Position numbers and translations under genes: made by a program. This document shows, one piece after another, positions 28,629 to 36,922 of a stretch of DNA of 57,710 nt. Source of the DNA: Sphingomicrobium sp. (lineage in GTDB: Bacteria > Pseudomonadota > Alphaproteobacteria > Sphingomonadales > Sphingomonadaceae); NCBI GenBank assembly GCA_025450755.1, contig JANWLR010000060.1, positions 1 to 57,710 of the forward strand, given 5' to 3'. The notes beneath the pieces were generated by a model, which was given only the letters and a program-made list of their open reading frames with translations, was not told where the DNA came from and searched no databases. The number at the start of each line of letters is the position of its first letter. Position 1 is the stretch's first letter.

Positions 28629-29713
28629 CGCAAGTCGAGTGCTTCGGCGACGGCCTCATGGCGGATCTTGCCATCGGATACATTTAAGCCGTTGGCGAGG
28701 TGCGGGTCCTGCCGCATCGATTCCTCTGCCCCGAGATTCGCGATCTTAAGCGCGAAGGGCAGGGTAGCGTTGTTGAGCGCGAATGCGCTGGTTCGAGCGA
28801 CCGCGCCTGGCATGTTCGCCACGCAATAATGGATGATCCCCTCGACCTCATAGACCGGATCGGCGTGGGTCGTCGGGTGTGACGTCTCGAAACAACCGCC
28901 CTGGTCGATTGCAATATCGACGAGCACGCTCCCGCGCTTCATCGTCTTGAGCATTTCGCGTGTGACCAGCTTCGGCGCGGCCGCCCCGGGCACAAGCACC
29001 GCGCCGATAACCAGCTCGGCTTCCTTCACCGCATTGGCTATCGCGGCACGCGAAGCATAAGCGGTCTTGATCTGGCTCGAGAAGAACATGTCGAGCTCGG
29101 CCAGCCGGTCGTTGTTGATGTCGTAGATGGTCACGTCGGCGCGCATGCCGGTCGCCATCTGCGCGGCGTTCACGCCGGAGACGCCACCTCCCAGGATCGC
29201 GACCTTGGCCGGAGCAACACCCGGAACACCGCCGAGCAATACTCCGCGGCCGCCCTGTTCCTTCTCGAGATAATGAGCGCCGACCTGGACCGACATTCGG
29301 CCCGCGACCTCGCTCATCGGTTTTAGGAGCGGCAGTGAGCCATTGTTTGCGGTCACGGTCTCATAAGCGATGCAGACTGCGCCCGACTTCATGAGCCCAA
29401 GGGCTTGTTCCTTGTCGGCTGCGAGATGGAGATAGGTGAACAGGATTTGACCGGGGCGAAGCATCGCGATTTCCGCGGGCTGCGGCTCCTTTACCTTGAC
29501 GATCATATCGGTGGAATCGAACACCGACTTGGCGTCCGGAAGAATTTTCGCTCCCGCCTTCTCGTACGCGTGGTCGGGGCAGTCGATACCCTTGCCGGCG
29601 CTCGTCTCGACGAACAGCTCGTGGCCGTGTGCAATCAGTTCGGCGACCGAAGCCGGAGTCAAGCCGACACGATATTCGTGAATCTTGATCTCTTTTGGTA
29701 CCCCAATGCGCAT
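28607..29713 (-). CDS. ald: Alanine dehydrogenase
   Basis: 368 residues; interconverts alanine and pyruvate with NAD. The N-terminus MRIGVPKEIKIHEYRVG and ETSAGKGIDCPDH are diagnostic. The Rossmann loop is VAILGGGVSGVNAAQMA. Catalytic histidine and lysine regions are TYLHLAADK and VKVKEPQ. A promoter-like TATAGG lies in the shared region with the divergent kup gene. Its 3' end overlaps ccmI by 22 bases. Confidence 0.96.
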   Translation of the reverse strand: MRIGVPKEIKIHEYRVGLTPASVAELIAHGHELFVETSAGKGIDCPDHAYEKAGAKILPDAKSVFDSTDMIVKVKEPQPAEIAMLRPGQILFTYLHLAADKEQALGLMKSGAVCIAYETVTANNGSLPLLKPMSEVAGRMSVQVGAHYLEKEQGGRGVLLGGVPGVAPAKVAILGGGVSGVNAAQMATGMRADVTIYDINNDRLAELDMFFSSQIKTAYASRAAIANAVKEAELVIGAVLVPGAAAPKLVTREMLKTMKRGSVLVDIAIDQGGCFETSHPTTHADPVYEVEGIIHYCVANMPGAVARTSAFALNNATLPFALKIANLGAEESMRQDPHLANGLNVSDGKIRHEAVAEALDLRYEPVGA

Positions 29714-29819
29714 TATTTCGTTTGCTCCGTTCGATGTTTGCGCGGGCCTATAGACGGCCTTTTCGTGTCTGTCCCCTCCGATTGCGGGGCTGGAACGGCG
29801 GTGCTAGGGAGCGCCGTCC

Positions 29820-31829
29820 GTGACCGAGGTACTCGCTCGCGGTTCAGGGGATGCGAGTTCGCGGTCTGTCGGATCTGAACCTCAACACATGAACATCACC
29901 GCGACCGGGGGCGCAGAAGCAGACGCGCCGCACGATACCTCACACGGCCATGCCCATGGACCGCTTCTAAAGCTCGCGCTCGGCGCTGTTGGTGTCGTGT
30001 TCGGCGATATCGGCACCTCGCCGATCTATTCGTTCCGCGAGACCTTTTCCGGGCACCATCCGCTCACACCTGACCAGTTCCACATTCACGCCGTCCTCTC
30101 GATGATTTTCTGGTCAATGATGATCGTGGTGACCCTGAAATATGTCACGATCATCATGCGCGCCGACAACAAGGGTGAGGGCGGAAGCCTGGCTCTCCTC
30201 GCGCTGATCAATCGCACGATCAGCGGCAAGAAGAAGTGGGCCAGCGGAATTGTCATGCTTGGCGTATTTGCGACCGCGCTCTTCTACGGCGACAGCATGA
30301 TCACCCCCGCGGTGACGGTGCTGTCGGCGGTTGAGGGGCTTGAGACCGTCCAACGGGGCTTTGAGCCGTTCGTCATTCCGGCGGCGGTCCTGATCCTCGT
30401 TGGTCTCTTCGCCATCCAGTCCCGGGGCACAGCGCGTGTCGGGTTGATGTTCGGCCCCGTGATGTTCGTATATTTCGGAGCGCTCGGAGTGCTGGGCCTC
30501 ATTCACATCATGGATCAGCCGAGCGTGATTGTGGCGATGATCAATCCGGCAAACGCGGTTGGATTCTTCATCAGCGAACCGGTGCGCGCCTTCCTTGCAA
30601 TGGGCTCGGTTGTCCTTGCTCTTACCGGCGCGGAAGCGCTGTACGCCGACATGGGGCATTTTGGGCGGCGCCCAATCAAGGTTGCATGGCTGTACTTCGT
30701 CCTACCTGCGCTGCTCCTGAATTATATGGGGCAGGGTGCAATGCTCCTGTCTTTGTCGGCGTCCCAGGTCAGCGCGGAGGTCAAGGATCCCTTCTTCTAT
30801 TTAGCGTCGGAGACGTGGAGGCTGCCACTCGTCATTCTGGCGACCCTGGCCTCTGTCATTGCTAGTCAGGCGGTGATCTCCGGCGCATTTTCCGTGACGC
30901 AGCAAGCCATTCAGCTCGGCTTCGTGCCTCGCTTGAGGATCACCCACACCAGCGAAGCCGCTGCCGGCCAGATCTATATTCCGCTCGTCAACTGGGCGCT
31001 GATGATCATGGTCTTGCTGCTCGTCGTGACGTTCCGCAGCTCGTCCAACCTTGCAGCAGCCTACGGCATCGCCGTCACGGGCGCGATGTCGATCGACACC
31101 ATCCTCATCGCTGTTGTGCTCTTTACGATGTGGAAGTGGAACCGGATTCTTGCCGGCGCGCTCCTAATCCTCTTCGCTGCCGTCGACCTTGGTTATTTCA
31201 GCTCGAACCTCACGAAGATCCCTGCCGGAGGCTGGTTCCCGCTGCTCGTCGGCGCCATCGCTTTCACCTTCCTGACGACCTGGGCGAAGGGCCGGCAACT
31301 GATGATCAGCCGGATGAACGAGGCGAGCCTCCCGATGGAGATTTTTATCAAGTCAGCAGCACCCAGCGCAGCGCGCGTGCCGGGGACTGCGGTCTTCATG
31401 ACCAGCTCGGCGAGCGGCGTGCCCCACGCGCTCTTGCACAACCTCAAGCACAACAAGGTGCTTCACGAGCGCGTCATCCTGCTCACCGTCAGGATCGAGG
31501 ATGTGCCCTACGTCTCCGAGGAGAAGAGGCTGGAGACCAAGGACTATGGCTCAGGCTTTTATCGCGTGGTCCTTCGCTATGGCTTCATGGAGGAGATCGA
31601 CGTGCCTGCGGCGCTTGCGCAACTGAAGGATATCGGAACGCAGTGCCGCATGATGGACACGAGTTTCTTCCTTGCTCGCCAGACCCTACTCGCCTCATCG
31701 CGACCGGGCATGGCTATCTGGCGCGAGAAACTGTTCGCCTGGATGTTGCGCAACGCCGAAAGCGCGATGGAATTCTTTAAGCTTCCGACAAACCGGGTGG
31801 TCGAGCTCGGCAGCCAGGTAGAAATCTGA
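29820..31829 (+). CDS. kup: Potassium transporter Kup
   Basis: 669 residues, about 12 membrane segments and a cytoplasmic C-terminal domain; proton-coupled potassium uptake. The first helix has the signature [19 protein letters not shown]. The GTG start at 29820 has AGGGAG 8 bases upstream; an ATG at 29889 is the alternative but lacks a ribosome site. The N-terminal 45 residues are poorly conserved-looking and include a His-rich patch ([10 protein letters not shown]). The next gene starts 31 bases after the stop. Confidence 0.95.
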   Translation: MTEVLARGSGDASSRSVGSEPQHMNITATGGAEADAPHDTSHGHAHGPLLKLALGAVGVVFGDIGTSPIYSFRETFSGHHPLTPDQFHIHAVLSMIFWSMMIVVTLKYVTIIMRADNKGEGGSLALLALINRTISGKKKWASGIVMLGVFATALFYGDSMITPAVTVLSAVEGLETVQRGFEPFVIPAAVLILVGLFAIQSRGTARVGLMFGPVMFVYFGALGVLGLIHIMDQPSVIVAMINPANAVGFFISEPVRAFLAMGSVVLALTGAEALYADMGHFGRRPIKVAWLYFVLPALLLNYMGQGAMLLSLSASQVSAEVKDPFFYLASETWRLPLVILATLASVIASQAVISGAFSVTQQAIQLGFVPRLRITHTSEAAAGQIYIPLVNWALMIMVLLLVVTFRSSSNLAAAYGIAVTGAMSIDTILIAVVLFTMWKWNRILAGALLILFAAVDLGYFSSNLTKIPAGGWFPLLVGAIAFTFLTTWAKGRQLMISRMNEASLPMEIFIKSAAPSAARVPGTAVFMTSSASGVPHALLHNLKHNKVLHERVILLTVRIEDVPYVSEEKRLETKDYGSGFYRVVLRYGFMEEIDVPAALAQLKDIGTQCRMMDTSFFLARQTLLASSRPGMAIWREKLFAWMLRNAESAMEFFKLPTNRVVELGSQVEI

Positions 31830-31860
31830 ACCATCCGGCAGCCCTGCGCATTGCCGCGCC

Positions 31861-32424
31861 ATGGCTGAGACAATCTCCTGGATCGCGACGATCGCAACCA
31901 TTGTTGCCGCGTCGATCACCGCTTCCAACCTCGGGTCGCGAATCACCGGCTATGGCTTTGGCATATTCACAATCGGCGCATTGTGCTGGATTGCCGTCGG
32001 CGCGCTTAGTCACCAACCTGCGCTGATGTGGACCAATATCGTCCTGACTGCACTCGATCTCTTCGGCGTATGGCGATGGCTCGGCCGGCAGGCGCAGGTC
32101 GAAGAGGGCGCGCGGTCCGCAGCGGAAGCGAGCGAGCGAGTGCCCGGAGAGACGCTGTTTCCGATTTCGCTCTTGTCTCGCGCAACCGTCTTGAACGGTA
32201 CGACCGAGCTGGGCCGCTGCGTCGACGCGATGGCCGGTTGCTCGAGCGGAAGGCTGGATTATGTCGTCGTCTCGCATGGCGGAGTTGCAGGGGTAGGCGA
32301 GACCCTTCGCCGCCTTCCGTGGAACGATGCGAGGGTCGAAGGAGAAGCGGTTGCCGTGGCGCTGGGCGCCGGCCGGTTCGCTAAACTTCAGGAGCTGCCG
32401 CGCGAGGAATGGCCGGGGCACTGA
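31861..32424 (+). CDS. Membrane protein with PRC-barrel-like domain
   Basis: 187 residues. The N-terminal 65 residues have two or three membrane segments. The C-terminal part (about 97-180) has the PRC-barrel pattern: a start like LLSRATVLN..TELGRCVDAM, the strand DYVVVSHGG, then GVGETLRRLPW. PRC barrels bind RNA, photosynthetic or other partners; the role here is unknown. It lies between kup and a 2H phosphoesterase and overlaps the latter by 16 bases. Confidence 0.65.
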   Translation: MAETISWIATIATIVAASITASNLGSRITGYGFGIFTIGALCWIAVGALSHQPALMWTNIVLTALDLFGVWRWLGRQAQVEEGARSAAEASERVPGETLFPISLLSRATVLNGTTELGRCVDAMAGCSSGRLDYVVVSHGGVAGVGETLRRLPWNDARVEGEAVAVALGAGRFAKLQELPREEWPGH

Positions 32425-32912
32425 TCATCACCGTTGAGATCGCTGCAGTCGATCTTGCCTGGCTCAACCGGCTCCGCCGCGCCCATTATCCTGCCGAGCG
32501 CAACCAGCTGGAAGCCCATTTGACCATGTTTCATGCCTTGCCTCCGTCCGCGCAGGTCGAGGCCCAGCGGTCCCTTGCTCGGGCAGCTGGCGAGGCGCGC
32601 CCACTTGCATCTATCGAAGGGCTCATGGATTTGGGCGGCGGGGCCGCGTTCCGGGTCGTCTCGCCTGATCTGGATCGCATTCGGGCGGAGCTCACCGAAC
32701 AGTTTCATGGCCTCCTCGGCGCACAGGAGGCAGGCGGGTGGCGGCCGCACGTCACGATCCAGAACAAGGTGGCACCAAGACAGGCGCGTGCGCTGATCGC
32801 GAGCCTTGAACGCGATTTCAGGCCGCTGCCACTAGCGCTCGCGGGCCTCGGCCTTCACCGCTATCTCGGCGGTCCGTGGGAAAGGATCGCGGCCTATTCC
32901 TTCCGCGGCTAA
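32409..32912 (+). CDS. 2'-5' RNA ligase/2H phosphoesterase family protein
   Basis: 167 residues with the two catalytic HxT motifs of the 2H superfamily: HLTMF (about residue 37) and HVTIQN (about residue 113). Members cleave cyclic phosphates or 2'-5' bonds in RNA or small molecules. No signal peptide, so cytoplasmic. The stop overlaps the convergent DUF3775 stop by 4 bases. Confidence 0.88.
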   Translation: MAGALIITVEIAAVDLAWLNRLRRAHYPAERNQLEAHLTMFHALPPSAQVEAQRSLARAAGEARPLASIEGLMDLGGGAAFRVVSPDLDRIRAELTEQFHGLLGAQEAGGWRPHVTIQNKVAPRQARALIASLERDFRPLPLALAGLGLHRYLGGPWERIAAYSFRG

Positions 32913-33334
32913 CTGATCTCGCCGATCCCTTCGCAGCTCAGGTCAAATGCGGCGAGGCCGGAGTCGAGGACCGAGGCCAGCATCGGTTGCTCCATCAACT
33001 CGTCGATGGCGCCGTCGGTGCCGCTGTTGACCAGGTCCTGTGCCTCCGCCATCGCCTCGTCCCAGTCCGCCGCCTCGTAGGTGCCCTGGCCGACCCAGCA
33101 GAATGCGATCACTTCGGCGAGCTGGTCTTCCCCGAGATCTTCGAACACCGACCGAAGCTCTTCCTCGACGCTGGTGTTTAGGTCGTCCTCGAGAACGCTG
33201 AGCGTCCCCTCCTGCTCGTCATCGACATTGTCCGGATCCTCGTCGCGGTCGTAATCGCTCGCCGTCTGAGCTTCATATTCCCGCGCTCTTAGGATGATCC
33301 GGCACAAGGTTTCGAGGGGGGTTAAGGGGTCCAT
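32909..33334 (-). CDS. DUF3775 family protein
   Basis: 141 residues, acidic. The start of the fold, LETLCRIILRAREYEAQ, and the later DLGEDQLAEVIAFCWVGQG and ADWDEAMAEAQ match the DUF3775 pattern. An internal acidic stretch of Asp/Glu/Asn separates them. ATG 33334 has GAAGAGG about 7 bases upstream; a longer frame to 33442 would run into the promoter of the divergent tRNA-Met. Function is unknown. Confidence 0.8.
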   Translation of the reverse strand: MDPLTPLETLCRIILRAREYEAQTASDYDRDEDPDNVDDEQEGTLSVLEDDLNTSVEEELRSVFEDLGEDQLAEVIAFCWVGQGTYEAADWDEAMAEAQDLVNSGTDGAIDELMEQPMLASVLDSGLAAFDLSCEGIGEIS

Positions 33335-33401
33335 CAGCGCCTCTTCATCTTGAAGCGTCAACGACAGCAGCAGTAAGCGGTTCCTAGTGAATGGTGGTTC
33401 G

Positions 33402-33430
33402 TTGACCGCCTCGACGCGCGCACCTATATG
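33402..33430 (+). promoter_or_regulatory. Strong sigma-70-type promoter before tRNA-Met
   Basis: TTGACC (33402-33407) and TATATG (33425-33430) are 17 bases apart, a near-ideal housekeeping promoter. Transcription would start near 33437, about 40 bases before tRNA-Met. Confidence 0.65.
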
Positions 33431-33440
33431 CCGCGCCTCC

Positions 33441-33465
33441 AATGCCCTTTGCGAGGGCGTTTTTT
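33441..33465 (+). terminator. Intrinsic terminator-like hairpin between promoter and tRNA-Met
   Basis: GCCCT (33444-33448) pairs with AGGGC (33454-33458) around TTGCG; A-T and G-T pairs can extend it to 8 bp. A run of six T (33460-33465) follows. On this strand it lies directly downstream of the promoter at 33402-33430 and upstream of the tRNA. Confidence 0.6.
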
Positions 33466-33475
33466 CATGCCTTGG

Positions 33476-33552
33476 GGCGGAGTAGCTCAGCTGGTTAGAG
33501 CAGCGGAATCATAATCCGCGTGTCGGGGGTTCAAGTCCCTCCTCCGCTACCA
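33476..33552 (+). tRNA. tRNA-Met (CAT), elongator type
   Basis: 77 bases, full cloverleaf with encoded CCA. The acceptor stem GGCGGAG/CTCCGCT includes a G1-U72 wobble. The anticodon stem GCGGA/TCCGC encloses ATCATAA, anticodon CAT at 33510-33512. It lacks the three G-C pairs in the anticodon stem that mark initiator tRNA. tRNA-Ile2 (lysidine-modified CAT) cannot be excluded by eye. Confidence 0.9.
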
Positions 33553-33583
33553 TCCTGTGCAGCATTGAGATTTCAAGCGCCGG

Positions 33584-33611
33584 CTTCGCAGCTGTCCCAG
33601 ATTCTGCGAAG
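33584..33611 (+). repeat. Perfect 8-bp inverted repeat downstream of tRNA-Met
   Basis: CTTCGCAG (33584-33591) and CTGCGAAG (33604-33611) with a 12-base loop, 32 bases after the tRNA. There is no T-run, so it is not a standard terminator; it may mark the processed 3' end or a protein site. The rest of the 241-base gap (33553-33793) shows an A/T-rich patch (33646-33657) and no gene. Confidence 0.45.
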
Positions 33612-33793
33612 AGTCGGGCTGCCCCTTGATAGAAACTAATTTACGTTTAAAAGGTTAACGCCCCGATAATGCTTATCTTGAAGGGGTCTTTCAGTTTGCT
33701 TGGCGTCATTCCCGTGCGGCTTGTTCTCGATGTACCGGTGGTGCCTACAAAGACACCGCTCCGGGAGATTAGCTGGGTTGGCGGCGGGCAGGC

Positions 33794-34462
33794 ATGGCGG
33801 TCCGGGCCGATGACGGCGGTCAAGCAATGCCGATGATCAGGAGACGGCGACGCGCCCGCTCGGCGTTCAAGCGCCGCACCGGCGTGATCGCGACTCTCGC
33901 CAGCGTCGGCGCCGCGATCTCCATTGCCAGCTTTTCCAGTCCCGAAGTTGCCCAAGCCATCAGTCAGGGCGTCCACCGGATCAAGACAGTCGCGGAAATG
34001 CTCGCCGGGCGCTCGCCGGGGCACCGGCCGAAAGGCGCGCTCGCAAGCCTCAAACACAAGCGAGTCCTCCACGCCCGAGTGCTTCCGAAGGTTCGACATA
34101 AGCTTCTTGTGGAAATGCCGCCCGCGCCGCCGATGACGCCTCCGGATTTTGGTCCGCCGCTGTATGAGGCTGCCGCGGGCTTCCCGTCTGACTTGTTGCC
34201 GCCAATTGTGGTCACGGCGCCCTTTGGACCTCCAAACTTCCCTGAAATCCCACCTCCGGGCGGCGGTCCGGTCATTATTCCGCCGATCATTCCCGAGGTG
34301 GTTCCGCCGCCTCCTCCGCCTCCGCCGCCTCCACCTCCGCCGCCTCCACCGCCCGCAGTGCCGGAACCGGCGAGCTGGGCAATGATGCTAACCGGATTCA
34401 TACTAATGGGCAGCGTCCTTAGGCGTAGGAAGCGGGGCGATGCCCCCTTGGATCTCGCCTGA
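33794..34462 (+). CDS. PEP-CTERM surface protein with a polyproline stalk
   Basis: 222 residues. After an arginine-rich N-terminus and a signal-like hydrophobic segment (VIATLASVGAAISIASF), the body is basic, then proline-rich, then has 17 prolines in a row before the C-terminus. The tail reads VPEPASWAMMLTGF, a hydrophobic helix and RRRKR: the PEP-CTERM sorting signal recognised by exosortase. The protein is therefore probably exported and trimmed at the membrane. In-frame starts at 33827 and 33833 are also possible; neither has a clear ribosome site. Confidence 0.85.
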   Translation: MAVRADDGGQAMPMIRRRRRARSAFKRRTGVIATLASVGAAISIASFSSPEVAQAISQGVHRIKTVAEMLAGRSPGHRPKGALASLKHKRVLHARVLPKVRHKLLVEMPPAPPMTPPDFGPPLYEAAAGFPSDLLPPIVVTAPFGPPNFPEIPPPGGGPVIIPPIIPEVVPPPPPPPPPPPPPPPPPAVPEPASWAMMLTGFILMGSVLRRRKRGDAPLDLA

Positions 34463-34465
34463 ATC

Positions 34466-35113
34466 ATGAAGGCTCGCGCCGGCGCGGTGATTGCCGTCTT
34501 TCTCCTTTTGCTTCTGGCAGCGTGCAATCAAGAACGTGCGGTGAAACGCCCGGTCGCCCCGAAGGCGGCGAAGGTCACCGAGCAATTGCCTGCGGCGGCC
34601 GCCGAAGGGCGGATCTTTCTAACGTCGGATCAGGTGAATCAGGCGCTTGCATCGGGCACGATCGATCACCCCATCAAGTCGCTCCTGGCAGTGCCGAGAC
34701 CGCTCTCCTTTGGCGCTTACGACTGGAACGACAAAGCGATCCCCGCGGGTCAGACATGGGTGCGGATCGATCTCGGCTCGCAGCTCATGTCCGTGTTTCG
34801 CGATGGTCATGAGATCGGCACGGCAGTCATTGTCTACGGCGGAGACAATAAGGAGACTCCGACCGGCGAGCTCCACATTCTTGCCAAGGCGCAAAGGCAT
34901 CGCTCTTCGATTTACGATGCTGAAATGCCCTACACGCTTCGTCTTACGAACGATGGCGTGTCGATTCACGGAAGCAATGTTCGCTGGCGCGCTGCGACCC
35001 ACGGCTGTATCGGCGTGCCGGTCGCCTTCGCCCGCCACCTGTTCGACGTCACCAAGATCGGCGACGAAGTCGTCATTGTTCCGGCTGCAGATCGGACGAG
35101 CGGGCACATTTAG
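34466..35113 (+). CDS. Small L,D-transpeptidase lipoprotein (YkuD domain)
   Basis: 215 residues. The signal peptide ends in LLLLLAACN, a lipobox, so the protein is probably lipid-anchored. The YkuD domain (about 90-205) has the catalytic stretch IHGSNVRWRAATHGCIGVP with the histidine and nucleophile cysteine. It may crosslink peptidoglycan or attach lipoproteins. It starts 4 bases after the PEP-CTERM gene stop, so both are likely one transcript. Confidence 0.92.
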   Translation: MKARAGAVIAVFLLLLLAACNQERAVKRPVAPKAAKVTEQLPAAAAEGRIFLTSDQVNQALASGTIDHPIKSLLAVPRPLSFGAYDWNDKAIPAGQTWVRIDLGSQLMSVFRDGHEIGTAVIVYGGDNKETPTGELHILAKAQRHRSSIYDAEMPYTLRLTNDGVSIHGSNVRWRAATHGCIGVPVAFARHLFDVTKIGDEVVIVPAADRTSGHI

Positions 35114-35171
35114 TAACCCGTCCGTTTACCATGTGCCGTAACGAGCCTCAAAGCACACATCACGTAGTGAT

Positions 35172-35189
35172 GGGCCTCGAAAGAGGCTT
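35172..35189 (+). promoter_or_regulatory. Hairpin covering the CAP gene Shine-Dalgarno
   Basis: GCCTC (35174-35178), a GAAA tetraloop, and GAGGC (35183-35187), extendable by two G-T pairs. The 3' arm is the GAGG ribosome site of the CAP gene, 6 bases before its GTG. A second GCCTC lies upstream (35149-35153) and could compete. A CATCAC/GTGATG hairpin (35157-35171) is adjacent. Confidence 0.45.
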
Positions 35190-35192
35190 TCC

Positions 35193-35714
35193 GTGCTCAA
35201 ACGCTGCCGTCAACTCGTTGCCATTGGCATACTTGCTAGCAGTCCACTGCTGATGGGCGGCACCGTTGCAAGCGTGAACTTCAACGCGCGCCTGCTTGCT
35301 GCTCAAAATGCCGAGCGAGCGGCAATCGGCGTGCCGCCGCTGGTCTGGAACCAGCAGCTCGCGCAAGACGCTCGAACCTGGGCCAACGAGCTCGCTGCGT
35401 CCGGTCGATTCGAACATTCTCCTGACGAGCCAGGAAAGCCGATCGAGGGCGAGAATCTGTGGGCGGGCACGCCTCGCGCTTTCGCTCCTGAGGCCATGGT
35501 CGCGCTTTGGGCCGCCGAGAAGAGGGACTATCGCCCTGGCGTCTTCCCCAACAACAGTCGTTCGGGTGACGTCGAGAAGGTCGGTCATTACACCCAAATG
35601 ATCTGGCGCGACACGCACGAAGTCGGCTGCGCGACCGCTGTTGGAAACCACGAGCAGTTCCTGGTTTGCCGCTACAGCGAGGCCGGGAATGTTTATGGTG
35701 AGCGGCCCGCCTGA
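35193..35714 (+). CDS. CAP (SCP/PR-1) domain protein
   Basis: 173 residues, exported: signal peptide to about residue 26. The CAP domain has HN-type start ARLLAAQNAERAAIG, then GENLWAG, HYTQMIWRDTHEVGCA and VCRYSEAGNVYG, covering the four family signatures. Members often bind lipids or metals; the role in bacteria is mostly unknown. GTG start, fixed by the GAGG site at 35183-35186. The last 22 bases overlap convergent metC. Confidence 0.92.
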   Translation: MLKRCRQLVAIGILASSPLLMGGTVASVNFNARLLAAQNAERAAIGVPPLVWNQQLAQDARTWANELAASGRFEHSPDEPGKPIEGENLWAGTPRAFAPEAMVALWAAEKRDYRPGVFPNNSRSGDVEKVGHYTQMIWRDTHEVGCATAVGNHEQFLVCRYSEAGNVYGERPA

Positions 35715-36853
35715 TCCAATGCGACCGCAAGGTCGGCGATCAAATCTTCCACATCTTCAAGCCCGATGTGCAGCCGAACGAGATTAGGTGCCGGCGCATT
35801 TGTCACGGTCCGATGAGGATCGACCGGCAAGACGAGGCTTTCGTAGCCGCCCCAGCTGTAGCCGATCCCGAACAATTCAAGTGCGTTCACAAAGGTCTCC
35901 CGGTCGACCTTCAGCTCGAACGAGAACAGCCCCGAAGAGCCCTTGAAATCCCGCGCCCATGTTTCATGGCCGGGGCAGTCGGGAAGGGCAGGGTGCAAAA
36001 CCAGTCCGACCTCGGGACGTTCTTTCAGCCAGTGCGCAATCTTCAAAGCACTATCCCCGTGCTGGCGCAAACGAACCCCCATTGTTCTTAGCCCGCGAGA
36101 GCCGAGCCACGCGTCGTCGGCCGAGACTGCGTGACCAAGGTGCCAGCTCGCGGTCTGGATGAGTTGGTAATATTGCGCCGTCGCCGTCGCCGCGCCGAGC
36201 ATCAGGTCGGCATGCCCGCCGACATATTTCGTTGCCGCGAGGATCGCGACGTCGACACCCCCGGCGATTGCGGGAAAGAGCAATGGCGTCGCCCAGGTGT
36301 TGTCGAGCAACGTCACGATCCCGCGCTCGCGGGCGATTGCGCAAATTCCCGGGACATCCTGGACTTCCATCGTCTGCGAACCGGGGCTTTCAAGCAGGAT
36401 TGCGCGCGTCTTTTCGCCGATCAACTTGGAGATTTGGCCACCGATGAGCGGGTCGTAATAAAGTGTCGCGATTCCGAGGCGCTTCAGGATCGTGTCACAG
36501 AATCGACGTGTCGGGCCGTAAACATTGTCCGGCGCCAACAGCTCGTCAGCCGGCGATAGAAGCGCCAAGAGCGGTGTCGTGATCGCCGCGAGGCCCGACG
36601 AATAGAGCGCTGTGCCCGCAGCGCCAGGCTCAAGTCCGGTCAGCGCTTCGGCCAGCGCCCAATGGGTGGCGGTGCCCTGCAGGCCGTAGCGATACCCGCC
36701 GAGACCTGGCTCGCTTTCCTCGAGTTCGGCGACATTATCGAAGATGATGGTCGATGCGCGTTCAACCGGAACGTTGACGAGCTTGCGACGCCATTCCTTG
36801 CGGCGGCCACCCTCGATGAGCTTGGTGGACTGGCTTTGCTTGCGTTTACTCAT
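35693..36853 (-). CDS. metC: Cystathionine beta-lyase
   Basis: 386 residues, PLP enzyme of the Cys/Met metabolism family that splits cystathionine to homocysteine. The Schiff-base lysine is in AATKYVGGHADLMLG. PLP phosphate contacts YGPTRRF and the substrate region LFSFEL are present. The start is ATG 36853, with GGAG 8 bases upstream inside a leader hairpin. The gene could be a related gamma-synthase, but the ELEESEPGLGGYRYGLQGTA-like N-terminus favours MetC. Confidence 0.92.
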   Translation of the reverse strand: MSKRKQSQSTKLIEGGRRKEWRRKLVNVPVERASTIIFDNVAELEESEPGLGGYRYGLQGTATHWALAEALTGLEPGAAGTALYSSGLAAITTPLLALLSPADELLAPDNVYGPTRRFCDTILKRLGIATLYYDPLIGGQISKLIGEKTRAILLESPGSQTMEVQDVPGICAIARERGIVTLLDNTWATPLLFPAIAGGVDVAILAATKYVGGHADLMLGAATATAQYYQLIQTASWHLGHAVSADDAWLGSRGLRTMGVRLRQHGDSALKIAHWLKERPEVGLVLHPALPDCPGHETWARDFKGSSGLFSFELKVDRETFVNALELFGIGYSWGGYESLVLPVDPHRTVTNAPAPNLVRLHIGLEDVEDLIADLAVALDQAGRSP

Positions 36854-36911
36854 CCGTCTACTCCGGAGAAGCGGCTGCTTAGGCCAGTATCTTCTCCGAA
36901 GACAAACGGAT
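36852..36911 (-). promoter_or_regulatory. Structured metC leader hiding ribosome site and start codon
   Basis: On the metC strand, AUCCGU (36911-36906) pairs with ACGGAU (36857-36852), which includes the first two bases of the ATG. Inside it, CUUCGGAGAAG (36901-36891) pairs with CUUCUCCGGAG (36871-36861); this 11-bp stem has one G-U pair and contains the GGAG ribosome site. The terminal loop is 19 bases. The G-U would be an A-C mismatch in the other strand, so the metC-strand RNA folds better. Confidence 0.55.
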
Positions 36912-36922
36912 CATTGGGCTTA

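Noticed and set aside
33476-33552. Initiator tRNA-fMet
   Set aside because: The anticodon stem lacks the three consecutive G-C pairs and the acceptor end lacks the 1-72 mismatch of initiators.
33646-33660. CtrA site (TTAA-N7-TTAA) upstream of the PEP-CTERM gene
   Set aside because: Two TTAA elements occur but are separated by four bases, not seven.
36852-36911. Known SAM-II riboswitch upstream of metC
   Set aside because: The conserved SAM-II core and pseudoknot sequence are not present; the region is better described as a new candidate leader.
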